The notes under the pieces: generated by a model
What the model was told of the DNA's origin: nothing
What the model saw: the letters and a program-made list of their open reading frames with translations, nothing else
The model's database searches: none
Shown: piece by piece, positions 40,005 through 48,229 of the stretch
How the letters are laid out: each line of letters starts with the position of its first letter
How positions within the stretch are numbered: the stretch's first letter is position 1
NCBI RefSeq assembly: GCF_003130255.1
Contig: NZ_NRCN01000001.1
Location: 1,901,001 to 1,965,000 of the forward strand
Reading direction: 5' to 3'
Origin: Aggregatibacter kilianii
GTDB lineage: Bacteria; Pseudomonadota; Gammaproteobacteria; Enterobacterales; Pasteurellaceae
DNA length: 64,000 nt
Translations under genes and position numbers: made by a program

Positions 40005-40316
40005 TTATTTCTTCAACGTTTCCACGTAGCTCGCGACATCCTGCATATCTTGTTCGCTGAGCGTGGACTTGGCGCGGTTGCCGCCGCCTTCGATTTTGCC
40101 GCTTTTACGATCTTGTAGTGACTGGATGATTTGATCTTGGGTAAAGGTGTTGATGATTTGGGATTGACCCATAGCCGGTTTTTCAGCTTGCTTACCGTGA
40201 CAGAGGGCACAGGTGCGGTTGTAAACTTTCTGACCGTGTTCAGGGTTAGGTTCCGCGTGGGCGTTAGGGAAAATGCACCAGGCGAGTAGGATGAGGGTAG
40301 AGTAATGTTTTTTCAT
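40005..40316 (-). CDS. Small periplasmic c-type cytochrome
   Basis: A 103-aa protein with a Sec signal peptide (cleavage near AHA-EPN, residue 21). One heme c motif CALCH lies near 36-40, followed by a class I cytochrome c helix (LSEQDMQDVASYVETL) at the C-terminus. The Met that usually lies 5-8 residues before this final LS is absent (NRAKST instead); a Met in KPAMG near 49 could serve. It is the last gene of the P19/FTR1 cluster, 11 bp after the TlpA-like gene. It probably carries electrons in the periplasm; the partner is unknown. Confidence 0.85.
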   Translation of the reverse strand: MKKHYSTLILLAWCIFPNAHAEPNPEHGQKVYNRTCALCHGKQAEKPAMGQSQIINTFTQDQIIQSLQDRKSGKIEGGGNRAKSTLSEQDMQDVASYVETLKK

Positions 40317-40327
40317 AGGAGTTTTCG

Positions 40328-40831
40328 TTAGCTTTTTGTGGGTTGAAATAATCGTTGTAAATCGTTTTCGGAGATTAGACCTTCAAATTTATAGATCACT
40401 TTGCCGTTTGGGTCGATCACGAAAGAGGTTGGCGTACCGACAAGTTGGTAACGTTCGGCAGTGATTTTCATTTGATCTTTAAACACCGGTAAGGTGAGTT
40501 GTCGTTTGGTGACAATCGCTTGTGTATCGGCCTTTTCGCCGTCGATATTCATGGCGATCAGTTGCACTTGGTTCGGGTATTTTTCCGCCCATTGTTGCAA
40601 GGTTCTTAATTCCGCAATGCAGGCGCCACAGGTTTCCGACCAGAAGTTGATGAGCACGGTTTTGCCCTGCCAGTCGCTTAATGAGGCTTTATTGCCTTGC
40701 AGATCGAAGGCGGCAATTTCCGGTGCGGGTTGGCCGATTTGAGCGGATTCCTCTTTGCAGGAAACGCTGAAAAAAACGACCGCACTTATGCCAAGCATTT
40801 TCGCTAATTTATTAAGCCGTTGGGGGTTCAT
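40328..40831 (-). CDS. TlpA/ResA-type thioredoxin, probable lipoprotein
   Basis: A 167-aa thioredoxin-fold protein. A signal sequence ends in a weak lipobox (SVSC, Cys near 25). The redox motif CGAC in NFWSETCGACIAEL is near 68-81, and a cis-Pro lies in GTPTSFVIDPNG. The ATG at 40831 with GAGG upstream is preferred over a GTG at 40846. It overlaps the ATPase gene end by about 20 bp. Two thioredoxin-like genes also close the Campylobacter P19 locus. A role in keeping iron or heme c thiols reduced in the periplasm is inferred. Confidence 0.88.
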   Translation of the reverse strand: MNPQRLNKLAKMLGISAVVFFSVSCKEESAQIGQPAPEIAAFDLQGNKASLSDWQGKTVLINFWSETCGACIAELRTLQQWAEKYPNQVQLIAMNIDGEKADTQAIVTKRQLTLPVFKDQMKITAERYQLVGTPTSFVIDPNGKVIYKFEGLISENDLQRLFQPTKS

Positions 40832-41495
40832 TGTTTTTTTCCTCACGCAATAGTTTGCCGTGTTGCAAGTAAATAATGCGGTTGGTGAGTTTACCTAAAT
40901 CCGGGTTATGAGTCACCATGACGATAGTGCGCCCCTGCCGGTTTAATTCCGTGAGTAAATTCAACACCAAATTTTCATTTGTTTCATCGAGGTTGCCGGT
41001 CGGCTCGTCGGCAAAAATGACCGGCGGCTGATTCACTAAGGCGCGTGCAATACACACCCGTTGTTGTTCCCCGCCGGAAAGTTGGCTTGGGCGGTGATTC
41101 ATGCGATGTGCTAAGCCCACTTGATCTAATACAGCTTTGGCGGCGGCTTCATCTACCACGCTGTGATAATGTTGCGCCAACATCACGTTTTCAAGCGCGG
41201 TTAAATAGGGGATGAGGTGAAATTGTTGGAACACCAAGCCGATTTTTTCCGCGCGGAAACGTTGTCTGCCCGTTTCGTCCAGTTGTGCTGCGTCCACTCC
41301 GTCTAAAATCACTTTGCCTTCTGTCGCGGTATCCAAGCCGGTGAGAATATTCATTAATGTGGTTTTTCCTGAACCGGAGGCACCCATGATAGAGACGAAT
41401 TCGCCTTCGGCAATTTGAATATTAATGTCTTCAAGTGCGGTCACTTGGCCGAATCTTTTATATAAATGCTGTGTTTCAATGACTGGTTTAGCCAT
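40812..41495 (-). CDS. ABC ATPase of the P19/FTR1 cluster (MacB/LolD type)
   Basis: A 227-aa ATPase with all motifs intact: Walker A GASGSGKTT near 38-46, signature LSGGEQQR near 139-146, Walker B PVIFADEPTG near 158-167, and H-loop VTHN near 194-197. It belongs to the LolD/MacB/FtsE group, which drives mechanotransmission rather than channel-type import. It starts 2 bp after the second permease and works with the two FtsX-like permeases upstream. Confidence 0.92.
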   Translation of the reverse strand: MAKPVIETQHLYKRFGQVTALEDINIQIAEGEFVSIMGASGSGKTTLMNILTGLDTATEGKVILDGVDAAQLDETGRQRFRAEKIGLVFQQFHLIPYLTALENVMLAQHYHSVVDEAAAKAVLDQVGLAHRMNHRPSQLSGGEQQRVCIARALVNQPPVIFADEPTGNLDETNENLVLNLLTELNRQGRTIVMVTHNPDLGKLTNRIIYLQHGKLLREEKNNEPPTA

Positions 41496-41496
41496 G

Positions 41497-42636
41497 TTAT
41501 TCCCCTTTCAATACGTTGGCGGTTTGAATCTCTAAAGCGCGGCGGGTCGGTACAATAACCGCGATAAACGCCACTAATAAGGATAAAGTAATGGTAATCG
41601 GGAGCACCGGCAGGCGCATATCAATATAGGCTTTGAATACGGTTAAGCCGAGAACCTGTGCTAATAGATAGCCGATGATTAAGCCGCATACAATGGCGCA
41701 AAGGGCGATAATCAAGGTTTCTGCGCCGATTTGTTTGATGATGTCGCGGCTTTTCGCACCAAGGGCTTTTTGCAACGCAAATTCTTTCGCCCGTTCACCC
41801 ACAATGGCGATTAAGGTGGTGTTCACGCAAAGGGTGGCTAAAATCAAAATTACCACAGAAATCAAGCCCATCAAGCCTTTGATTTTATCTAAAATTTGCC
41901 CTTCGGAGGCGGAGACTTTGCGAATTGGGTGAATATCTAAATCGGGATACTGTTGTTGCAACTGTTGGGCGAATTGATCCACTTGGCCTTGATCGTTTTT
42001 GACGTTTAACAATACATTGGTGGCCAAGTTTTCTTTTTTCAACCAGTTTTGTGCAAAGTCGAGGCTTACGATCAACATATTGTCGGTGGCATCGCCCGCT
42101 TCTACGATGGCTTTAATATTGAACTGGTGTTTATCCACGGAATTGAGGCTTAACGTGAGTTTATCGCCCACTTTTAAATTGAGCCGTTCCGCAAGGGTTT
42201 TGCCGATCATGGCGTTGCGCTCGTCGAAGTTCACCCCGATAGGATTGCCTGTGATTTGCCAATAAGGTGCAAGGGTTTTCATGTCTTCAAACCACACGCC
42301 CATCATCACGATTTTTTCTAAATCACTACGTGTCACACCATATAAATAGGGGCTGGCAGCCGTAATTAAGCCTTTCGGTGCTTGGTCAAGGATCTGTTGC
42401 ACTTGATCCACTTTGATTAAATTGCCGTTGCTTGGGCCAATATAAAAATTGGCGCCGAAGGTACGCAGTTCTTGGCTCATTTTGGTGTTGATGTCGAAGT
42501 ACACCGCCGCCATTGCCGTGACAATGCTTGCGCCCACAGTGAGCGCGGCAAAAATGATGAATACCCGTTGCAAGCGCAGACGCAAGGCGCGTAACACCAA
42601 GCGCCAAAACATATTGATAGGTTTATTGTCTGCCAT
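41497..42636 (-). CDS. FtsX/MacB-type permease 2 of the P19/FTR1 cluster
   Basis: A 379-aa membrane protein. One N-terminal helix (about 25-48) is followed by a periplasmic domain of about 200 residues and three C-terminal helices (about 255-280, 305-335, 345-370), with the FtsX-family segment EFALQKALGAKSRDI near 288-302. The ATG at 42636 has GAGGTA upstream. A longer frame to 42690 lies inside the previous gene. It overlaps permease 1 by 14 bp. It corresponds to one of the two permease genes of the Campylobacter P19 locus. Confidence 0.9.
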   Translation of the reverse strand: MADNKPINMFWRLVLRALRLRLQRVFIIFAALTVGASIVTAMAAVYFDINTKMSQELRTFGANFYIGPSNGNLIKVDQVQQILDQAPKGLITAASPYLYGVTRSDLEKIVMMGVWFEDMKTLAPYWQITGNPIGVNFDERNAMIGKTLAERLNLKVGDKLTLSLNSVDKHQFNIKAIVEAGDATDNMLIVSLDFAQNWLKKENLATNVLLNVKNDQGQVDQFAQQLQQQYPDLDIHPIRKVSASEGQILDKIKGLMGLISVVILILATLCVNTTLIAIVGERAKEFALQKALGAKSRDIIKQIGAETLIIALCAIVCGLIIGYLLAQVLGLTVFKAYIDMRLPVLPITITLSLLVAFIAVIVPTRRALEIQTANVLKGE

Positions 42637-43948
42637 AAAGTACCTCGATAGGATAAAGACGGGCAATACGGTGTGCCGGGAACCAAGCACCGATCACGGC
42701 GATCAAGACGGAAAGTACCAGTACGCAAGGGATAACGATCCAGGCGAAACTGAGCGGTGCGCCAAATAACGTGGCACCGATAAAACGTGCTAAGCCCCAA
42801 CCGGCAATGCAACCTAAGATGCCACCGATTAAGCCGCTGATGATGGCTTCGCAATAAAACAGCAAGACGATTTGCCATTGATAGGCGCCGAGCGCTTTCA
42901 TTAAGCCGATTTCTTTGCTGCGTTCGATAATGGTTGTGGTCATTAATGAAGCAATGCCCATGGCGGCGGCAATCAGTGCGGCAAGGGTGACGACAGCGAG
43001 TAATAATTGAATTTTTTCAATGACGACGCCTTCGGAAGCCGCGACTTGCCAAATAGGGCGAACAATCGCGCCGGAAATCGCTTCTTCCAATTGGTGGGAA
43101 ATAGAGGAAACGTAGGCCGTGCAATACCAACGGTCATATTCCTCGGCGGCCAAACCATCCACATTGGCGCGGGCTTTGCGGGATAAATCATTTTCCGGCA
43201 CGGTGAGCGCGGAGACTTTAATCGCCTGTACCTTGCCTTCTAATCCAAGTAAATTTTGCACCGCACTTAACGGCAAAATCAGTTGTTGTTCTTCTGTGCC
43301 GCCGGTTTTAACAATGCCTTTCATGATGGTGGTCATGTGTTGTGGTGGCGCACTTTCTTCCGCCTGATAACTTAAGGTAATCACATCACCGATTTTCCAT
43401 TGCTGTTGTTTGGCAAGTTGGGCACCGAGTAGGGCAGGAATTTGTTCACCGAAATCATCAGTAGCATCATCCACCCACTCGCCTTCTACTTGCCAGTAAG
43501 GGCTGATGATTTTCTGCCCGGTGTGGTAATCCTCTTCATCCGGCACAGGAATATTATGATCAAAAAACGTCCCGAGGATGCTCACATCGTTTTCTGCACC
43601 GTTAGCCACGTTGGCTTTTACCTGTGTGCTCAGTAAGGGCGCGAACCCCACAATGTTGTTGCGCCAGAAAATGTCTTTCACATTCGGCAGTTCTTTTTCA
43701 TCTAAAAAATCTTGCGTAGCGAGGGAACTACGACCGCTGACATCATCCGGCAAAACGGCACTGCTGGCGGGTTCCACCAAAATATTGGCACCGTAAGATT
43801 TCAGCTCTTTTGCCATTTTGTCACCAATGTCGATAGACACGGCGAGCAAGGCGGAAATCAAACCGGCGGCAAGAAAAATGGTGACAATGGCAAGAAGCTT
43901 GCGTTTTAAACCATAACGCCAAGACTGAAATAACATTCGCGCTAACAT
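42623..43948 (-). CDS. FtsX/MacB-type permease 1 of the P19/FTR1 cluster
   Basis: A 441-aa membrane protein with the same plan: an N-terminal helix (about 15-35), a long periplasmic domain, then three C-terminal helices beginning near 310. The FtsX segment ERSKEIGLMKALGAYQWQI lies near 343-361. A conserved ASEGVV-like segment just before the helices is shared with permease 2 (KVSASEG / QVAASEG), so the two are paralogues. It starts 2 bp after the DUF2318 gene. Confidence 0.9.
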   Translation of the reverse strand: MLARMLFQSWRYGLKRKLLAIVTIFLAAGLISALLAVSIDIGDKMAKELKSYGANILVEPASSAVLPDDVSGRSSLATQDFLDEKELPNVKDIFWRNNIVGFAPLLSTQVKANVANGAENDVSILGTFFDHNIPVPDEEDYHTGQKIISPYWQVEGEWVDDATDDFGEQIPALLGAQLAKQQQWKIGDVITLSYQAEESAPPQHMTTIMKGIVKTGGTEEQQLILPLSAVQNLLGLEGKVQAIKVSALTVPENDLSRKARANVDGLAAEEYDRWYCTAYVSSISHQLEEAISGAIVRPIWQVAASEGVVIEKIQLLLAVVTLAALIAAAMGIASLMTTTIIERSKEIGLMKALGAYQWQIVLLFYCEAIISGLIGGILGCIAGWGLARFIGATLFGAPLSFAWIVIPCVLVLSVLIAVIGAWFPAHRIARLYPIEVLYGRQ

Positions 43949-43950
43949 GA

Positions 43951-45369
43951 TTATTTTTCCTCCTTGGCGGTTGACATTTCATCGGCTTTGTTTAAATAGG
44001 CCTCAGGATTATCACGGAACAGATCCAAGTTCTTTTCATCAGTAAAGAAATAGGTTTTGCCTTCATGGCTGTATTTGTGTTCCGTTTTTGTGTTGGTCAA
44101 TTTCTTACCATTGACGGGATCTACCACTTCAATTTCAATGATCGTACTGAAATAGTTCAAGCCTTCTTCCAAGTTTTTCTTGTTGATGACCACTTCCGTA
44201 TCCGTTTGTTTCCAATCATCAATCGGCACCGGGTTACAACCGCCCGGTTTGCCGATGGAAGGGGTAAACATACGGACGCCACAACCTACGCATACCACTT
44301 GGTTGCCTTCCATCACATAGCCTTGGTCGCCGCACAAAATACACGCGTCGAACACGGTGGCAAGACTGAGTTTGTCGGGTAGGCGATTAATAATGAAGAA
44401 GCGTACCGCTTTGCCGTCATCAGCAACCCAAAGGAAACGGTGTAATTTGCCGTCTTTTACTTGTTCGATTGGAATGTGTACGTTGTTTTCTGCATCTAAG
44501 GTAACTCTTTGGGCTTCGGAAAGTTGTGGCGGCTGGGACGCGATTCTGTCCCAGTAAAATTGCGTAGCCAACATGATGAGAATTGCCGTTATGCCATAGC
44601 CGATAATTTTGCCGGATGTGCGTTTGGCGGCAATAGCTTTGCGTTTTTCGATAGGTTGTTGTTCGCTATTAGCAGTGCGCACGCGTGGGCGATGAATATT
44701 TAAGGCAAAAATGAGAACGATAACGGCAAGAATAGCTGCGTTAATGTAGTTCAAATAAGTCGTGATGTTGCCGGATTTTGCCACGAAACTTAACCGCACT
44801 TTGGTGAGTTCGATGACTTGCAATTTCATTAAAATAAGTAACACATCACCAAGGAGTGGGGCGATCAAAATGAGGGTAATAATCGCGCTGAGTAGAAGAC
44901 GAAGTGCGGTCGTTTTTTTCGATGTTTTACTCTGCACAAATAAAATGTAACACCAACCGGCAACCACTAAACAGAAAATAAACCCGAGCGCGATAGCGCT
45001 GATGTGTAATAAGAAATCAGTGTTGATGACATCTGTTTCGGTGATGGCGGTAATATTTGGATCTTTCGCCCAGAAACTTCCTGCCAATATGGCGAGCATG
45101 ATGTGCCAAAAGGTATTTAGGCGTTGCCAATGAATAAATTGAGACAAGTAAGCAAAGAGTAAAATGCACAGGCTAAAAATGGCAAGGGCGAGTTTAACGT
45201 TTTGGCTATTGGGTAAATTTAACGTAATTACACTGCCGATGATAAAACTGAGAATGGCAAGCCATGCCAGTTTTTTGAAATTAGCCTGAGGATAAGCTAC
45301 CCAGCTACACGCCAGTAGCAGGGAAAAAGGGAGTAGGGTTTGAATAAGAAAGACAAAGAAATAGTTCAT
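43951..45369 (-). CDS. DUF2318 Fe-S-type membrane protein
   Basis: A 472-aa inner-membrane protein with about eight hydrophobic segments (residues 1-275). The soluble C-terminal domain of the DUF2318 type has cysteine pairs CILCGDQGY and CVGCGVRMF near 362-386, plus a further Cys in GKPGGC. A heme or Fe-S/metal redox role has been proposed for such proteins. In Campylobacter the homologue lies between p19 and the permeases, as here. It is inferred to pass electrons across the membrane for iron handling. Confidence 0.88.
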   Translation of the reverse strand: MNYFFVFLIQTLLPFSLLLACSWVAYPQANFKKLAWLAILSFIIGSVITLNLPNSQNVKLALAIFSLCILLFAYLSQFIHWQRLNTFWHIMLAILAGSFWAKDPNITAITETDVINTDFLLHISAIALGFIFCLVVAGWCYILFVQSKTSKKTTALRLLLSAIITLILIAPLLGDVLLILMKLQVIELTKVRLSFVAKSGNITTYLNYINAAILAVIVLIFALNIHRPRVRTANSEQQPIEKRKAIAAKRTSGKIIGYGITAILIMLATQFYWDRIASQPPQLSEAQRVTLDAENNVHIPIEQVKDGKLHRFLWVADDGKAVRFFIINRLPDKLSLATVFDACILCGDQGYVMEGNQVVCVGCGVRMFTPSIGKPGGCNPVPIDDWKQTDTEVVINKKNLEEGLNYFSTIIEIEVVDPVNGKKLTNTKTEHKYSHEGKTYFFTDEKNLDLFRDNPEAYLNKADEMSTAKEEK

Positions 45370-45484
45370 AGCTTACTCCGAAAATTTAAATGAATCATGT
45401 CGTCTATTTTTTTAAGTATCTTGATTCCCCCGTAAAGGGTGGTAGGCAATGATTTTTGTGACATCTATATGAATTATGGCCCTT

Positions 45485-45525
45485 AAATAAAAACACCTCG
45501 ATATGTCTCAAGGTGTTTTATTTAT
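45485..45525. terminator. Hairpin between p19 and the DUF2318 gene
   Basis: AAACACCT / AGGTGTTT, extended by A/T pairs on both sides and followed by T-rich sequence in both directions. It would terminate ftr1-p19 transcripts unless read through. Confidence 0.75.
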
Positions 45526-45549
45526 CGTTTTTGTTAACACCTAAACGGA

Positions 45550-46071
45550 TTATTTCAAACCGGTAAATTTGAATTCATAGTTAACATCAAACGGTTTCCA
45601 CCAGCGACCAACACCGGTTTCTTCGTCAGTGTGACGGTGCATACCGGCTTTTGGTGGTGGGTCAATGTGGTAGGTTAATTTATAGTTACCCACACCCATC
45701 ATTTTGATGTTCGCACCATAGTGAGGACCGTCGCTGGCAACCATCGGCATGAATGTGCCTTCTTGTTTTTCACCGGTATCGGTATTCACTAAAGTGTATT
45801 GAATAGTGAGGTATGGCATCCATTCGCCTTCACCAAAGCCGTTTTTGTTACCTTTTGTGGCGTGAATATCTGCTTCCAAGTGAATATCGGATTTCGCTGC
45901 AGGTAATCCCATACCACGCGGTTCCATATCAACCGGTTGTAAATAGACGGCGGCGATTTCCATTTCATTCATAGTAACAGGTTCGCCAACCGGGAATTCT
46001 TTAAAACCTAACGCGGCTGGCGCCGTGATCATGCCGGCTAAAAGTGCGGTGGCTAATAACGTTTTTTTCAT
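45550..46071 (-). CDS. P19 periplasmic iron-binding protein (FetP/Tp34 family)
   Basis: A 173-aa protein with a Sec signal peptide (cleavage near residue 22) and the P19/Tp34 immunoglobulin-like domain. Metal-binding candidates are Met and His in EPRGMGLP, HLEADIH, GPHYGANIKMMG and AGMHRHTDE. In Campylobacter P19 and E. coli FetP this protein binds copper and iron and works with the FTR1-type permease. The RBS AAGGAG precedes the ATG. It lies 42 bp after the ftr1 gene. Confidence 0.92.
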   Translation of the reverse strand: MKKTLLATALLAGMITAPAALGFKEFPVGEPVTMNEMEIAAVYLQPVDMEPRGMGLPAAKSDIHLEADIHATKGNKNGFGEGEWMPYLTIQYTLVNTDTGEKQEGTFMPMVASDGPHYGANIKMMGVGNYKLTYHIDPPPKAGMHRHTDEETGVGRWWKPFDVNYEFKFTGLK

Positions 46072-46113
46072 ACTTAGTTTCTCCTTAATAAGATAAGTAT
46101 TGTCGTCAAAAAA

Positions 46114-48021
46114 TTAAGCTGCTTTTCGACTTTGGTATTTCATATAAACCAAAGCGAACAGTGCAGCAATAAGTAGAATGACTTGCGGAACCAAGGTTTC
46201 CACATAAGGGTAAATTCCCAACCATGAAATTTCTTTCATTCCGGAAATTAAAGTCGGTTCGAATAATTTGCCTTCGATTAGCTCAAGTACGCTCTTACCG
46301 GCAAACACGAATGCCATGAGATACATAAAGGAACCGGTGAACATAAAGAACGGTTTGAGCGGAAGTTTTACCACAGTATAACGCATGATGAAATAACAGA
46401 TGGCTAAAATCACGACGCCCACGGCAAAACCGGCAAAAAGGTAGAAATAACTGACCGCACTTGATGCGTCGCCGGCGAGGGCGTAGTAAAAGAGAACGGT
46501 TTCTGCGCCTTCACGATACACGGCAAGGAAACTGGTGAACCACAAGCCTACTAAAGAACCGGTAGTTAGTGCGCTGGATAATTTGCCTTCTAAATAACGT
46601 TTCCAGTTTTGCGCTTCCACTTTCGACAGCAACCAGTAACTCATCATGAACAACATCACCACGGCAATCATCATAGTGAAGCCTTCCAATAATTCACGGC
46701 TGGCGCCGGAATTGGAAAAAATGAGTTGGAAGATCACGGCGGTAATGACACTACCGAGTAATGCCACATAGACTGATTGGCGAATGACAGGCAGTTTGTC
46801 CTGATGGTTGTTTTTTACTAAATATGCCACGATGGCGGCAACAATTAATAGCGCCTCCAAGCCTTCACGAACGATGATTAATAAGCTGTATAAGAACATA
46901 CTCCATGCAGTTTGTTCTCCGCCCTGTAACATTTCTACAGCTTTGCTTAAATCTTGACTTAATCCTTGTGCTTGTTCTTGTAGCTTTTCTTTCTCTGCGC
47001 CGGCTTTCATTAAGCTCACCAAACGGGTGAAATAGCCTTCTAATTGGGTTTTGAAATTACTGTCGCGGGAACCCACTTTGTTTTCCATGCCAGTGCTTTC
47101 AAAGATATCAAAGTAGGTATCTTGTACTGCCAACATGGCTTTTTTAGCTTCGCCTTGTTCATATAAGGCTATCGCTTGTTGAATGCCTGCATTCACTTGT
47201 GTACTAACCTGCGACCAGTCCTTGTCCTGCGTGGTATCGGCAATAGTTTGATTGGCAGACTGTTCCACTTGTGTATCACGGGTGGTTGGTAATTCAGGTA
47301 GTTGCTCTTCAACGTCTTGTAACAGCGTCGTGATTTGATAGCCGAAATTGCTGATTTGATCCGGTTGTTCGCTCAGTTTGATTAAATCATAAAACTGTTG
47401 ATTAAGATTGCCGGAAATGGCGGCGGAACGATTTTGGCGAATGGACATTTCCATTTCGGAGTTTTTATACCCATCGTATTGCGCTTGTTGTACCAGTTTT
47501 TTGGCGGTTGCGTAATCTTTCGCTTCATATGCCGTCATGGCTTGGGCTAATAAATCATCAATGGTTTTAAAGCTTTTTTGCCAATGAGGAGCGATAGTTT
47601 GGTTTTCATATACGCTATGTTGACCGGAGGCGTTAAGTTGATGCCCCTCTTTTAAAGAAGGAAGCACTTCTTGCAATTCGGCTTTGAGACCGTCAATTTT
47701 GGCTTTGACTTGTTCTTGTGGCAGTCCATCACCAATCATCTTACGAATTTCGCCAAAGGTGGCTTCCATTTGATAGCTTTTTTGTGCGGAAAAGTTAATA
47801 CGAATAGGGCCTTCAAGATTTTCAAACACTTCAAAATAGGCCATTTGTACTTCGGTACGGGCATCGTCAACTTTATTTTCAGCATAAAGTGTGGCGGTTT
47901 TGTCGAGCCGATTTTCAATGTCCTGCACCCATTGATGATAGTTATCTTCGGCGCGGGCTAAGGTGAAAAACAACATAACAACGCTAAAAATAGCATAATG
48001 ATACCAACGAGAAATGCTCAT
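46114..48021 (-). CDS. FTR1-family iron permease with triplicated periplasmic domain
   Basis: A 635-aa iron permease (FetM/Cj1658-like). A signal peptide (about 1-24) precedes a long periplasmic helical part (about 25-365). The FTR1 membrane domain follows, with both iron-channel motifs REGLE (385-389) and REGAE (503-507) on separate helices. The periplasmic part shows three related repeats, around 58-98, 178-217 and 300-340, sharing a Y-x-x-[FY]-E/N start and an R or K-rich helix. It heads the cluster behind a Fur-box-like site, indicating iron repression. Confidence 0.93.
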   Translation of the reverse strand: MSISRWYHYAIFSVVMLFFTLARAEDNYHQWVQDIENRLDKTATLYAENKVDDARTEVQMAYFEVFENLEGPIRINFSAQKSYQMEATFGEIRKMIGDGLPQEQVKAKIDGLKAELQEVLPSLKEGHQLNASGQHSVYENQTIAPHWQKSFKTIDDLLAQAMTAYEAKDYATAKKLVQQAQYDGYKNSEMEMSIRQNRSAAISGNLNQQFYDLIKLSEQPDQISNFGYQITTLLQDVEEQLPELPTTRDTQVEQSANQTIADTTQDKDWSQVSTQVNAGIQQAIALYEQGEAKKAMLAVQDTYFDIFESTGMENKVGSRDSNFKTQLEGYFTRLVSLMKAGAEKEKLQEQAQGLSQDLSKAVEMLQGGEQTAWSMFLYSLLIIVREGLEALLIVAAIVAYLVKNNHQDKLPVIRQSVYVALLGSVITAVIFQLIFSNSGASRELLEGFTMMIAVVMLFMMSYWLLSKVEAQNWKRYLEGKLSSALTTGSLVGLWFTSFLAVYREGAETVLFYYALAGDASSAVSYFYLFAGFAVGVVILAICYFIMRYTVVKLPLKPFFMFTGSFMYLMAFVFAGKSVLELIEGKLFEPTLISGMKEISWLGIYPYVETLVPQVILLIAALFALVYMKYQSRKAA

Positions 48022-48061
48022 AATCCCTCTCTTGAACTCTAATTCAATCTATTTTCTATTT

Positions 48062-48080
48062 GTAATTGATAACAATTATC
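48062..48080 (-). promoter_or_regulatory. Candidate Fur box upstream of the ftr1-p19 genes
   Basis: GTAATTGATAACAATTATC matches the 19-bp Fur consensus GATAATGATAATCATTATC at 14 positions. It is centred about 50 bases before the ftr1 start codon, a sensible operator position for iron repression. Confidence 0.6.
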
Positions 48081-48172
48081 CTCTGATAAATTTTTAGTGC
48101 AAGTAAAATTCACCTTGAGAATTGGAGAAAGATCACAAAATAATGAATTTTTTCGTTGATTTATATAAAAAA

Positions 48173-48208
48173 ATAGGAAAAGTGCGGTGACTTTTCCTAT
48201 TGTTTTTT
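48173..48208. terminator. Terminator after lutC
   Basis: ATAGGAAAAGT / ACTTTTCCTAT, an 11-bp stem around a GCGGTG loop, with T runs on both sides. One arm and the loop contain an uptake signal. Confidence 0.8.
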
Positions 48209-48229
48209 TAGTTTGAGCCGAAATGGCAA

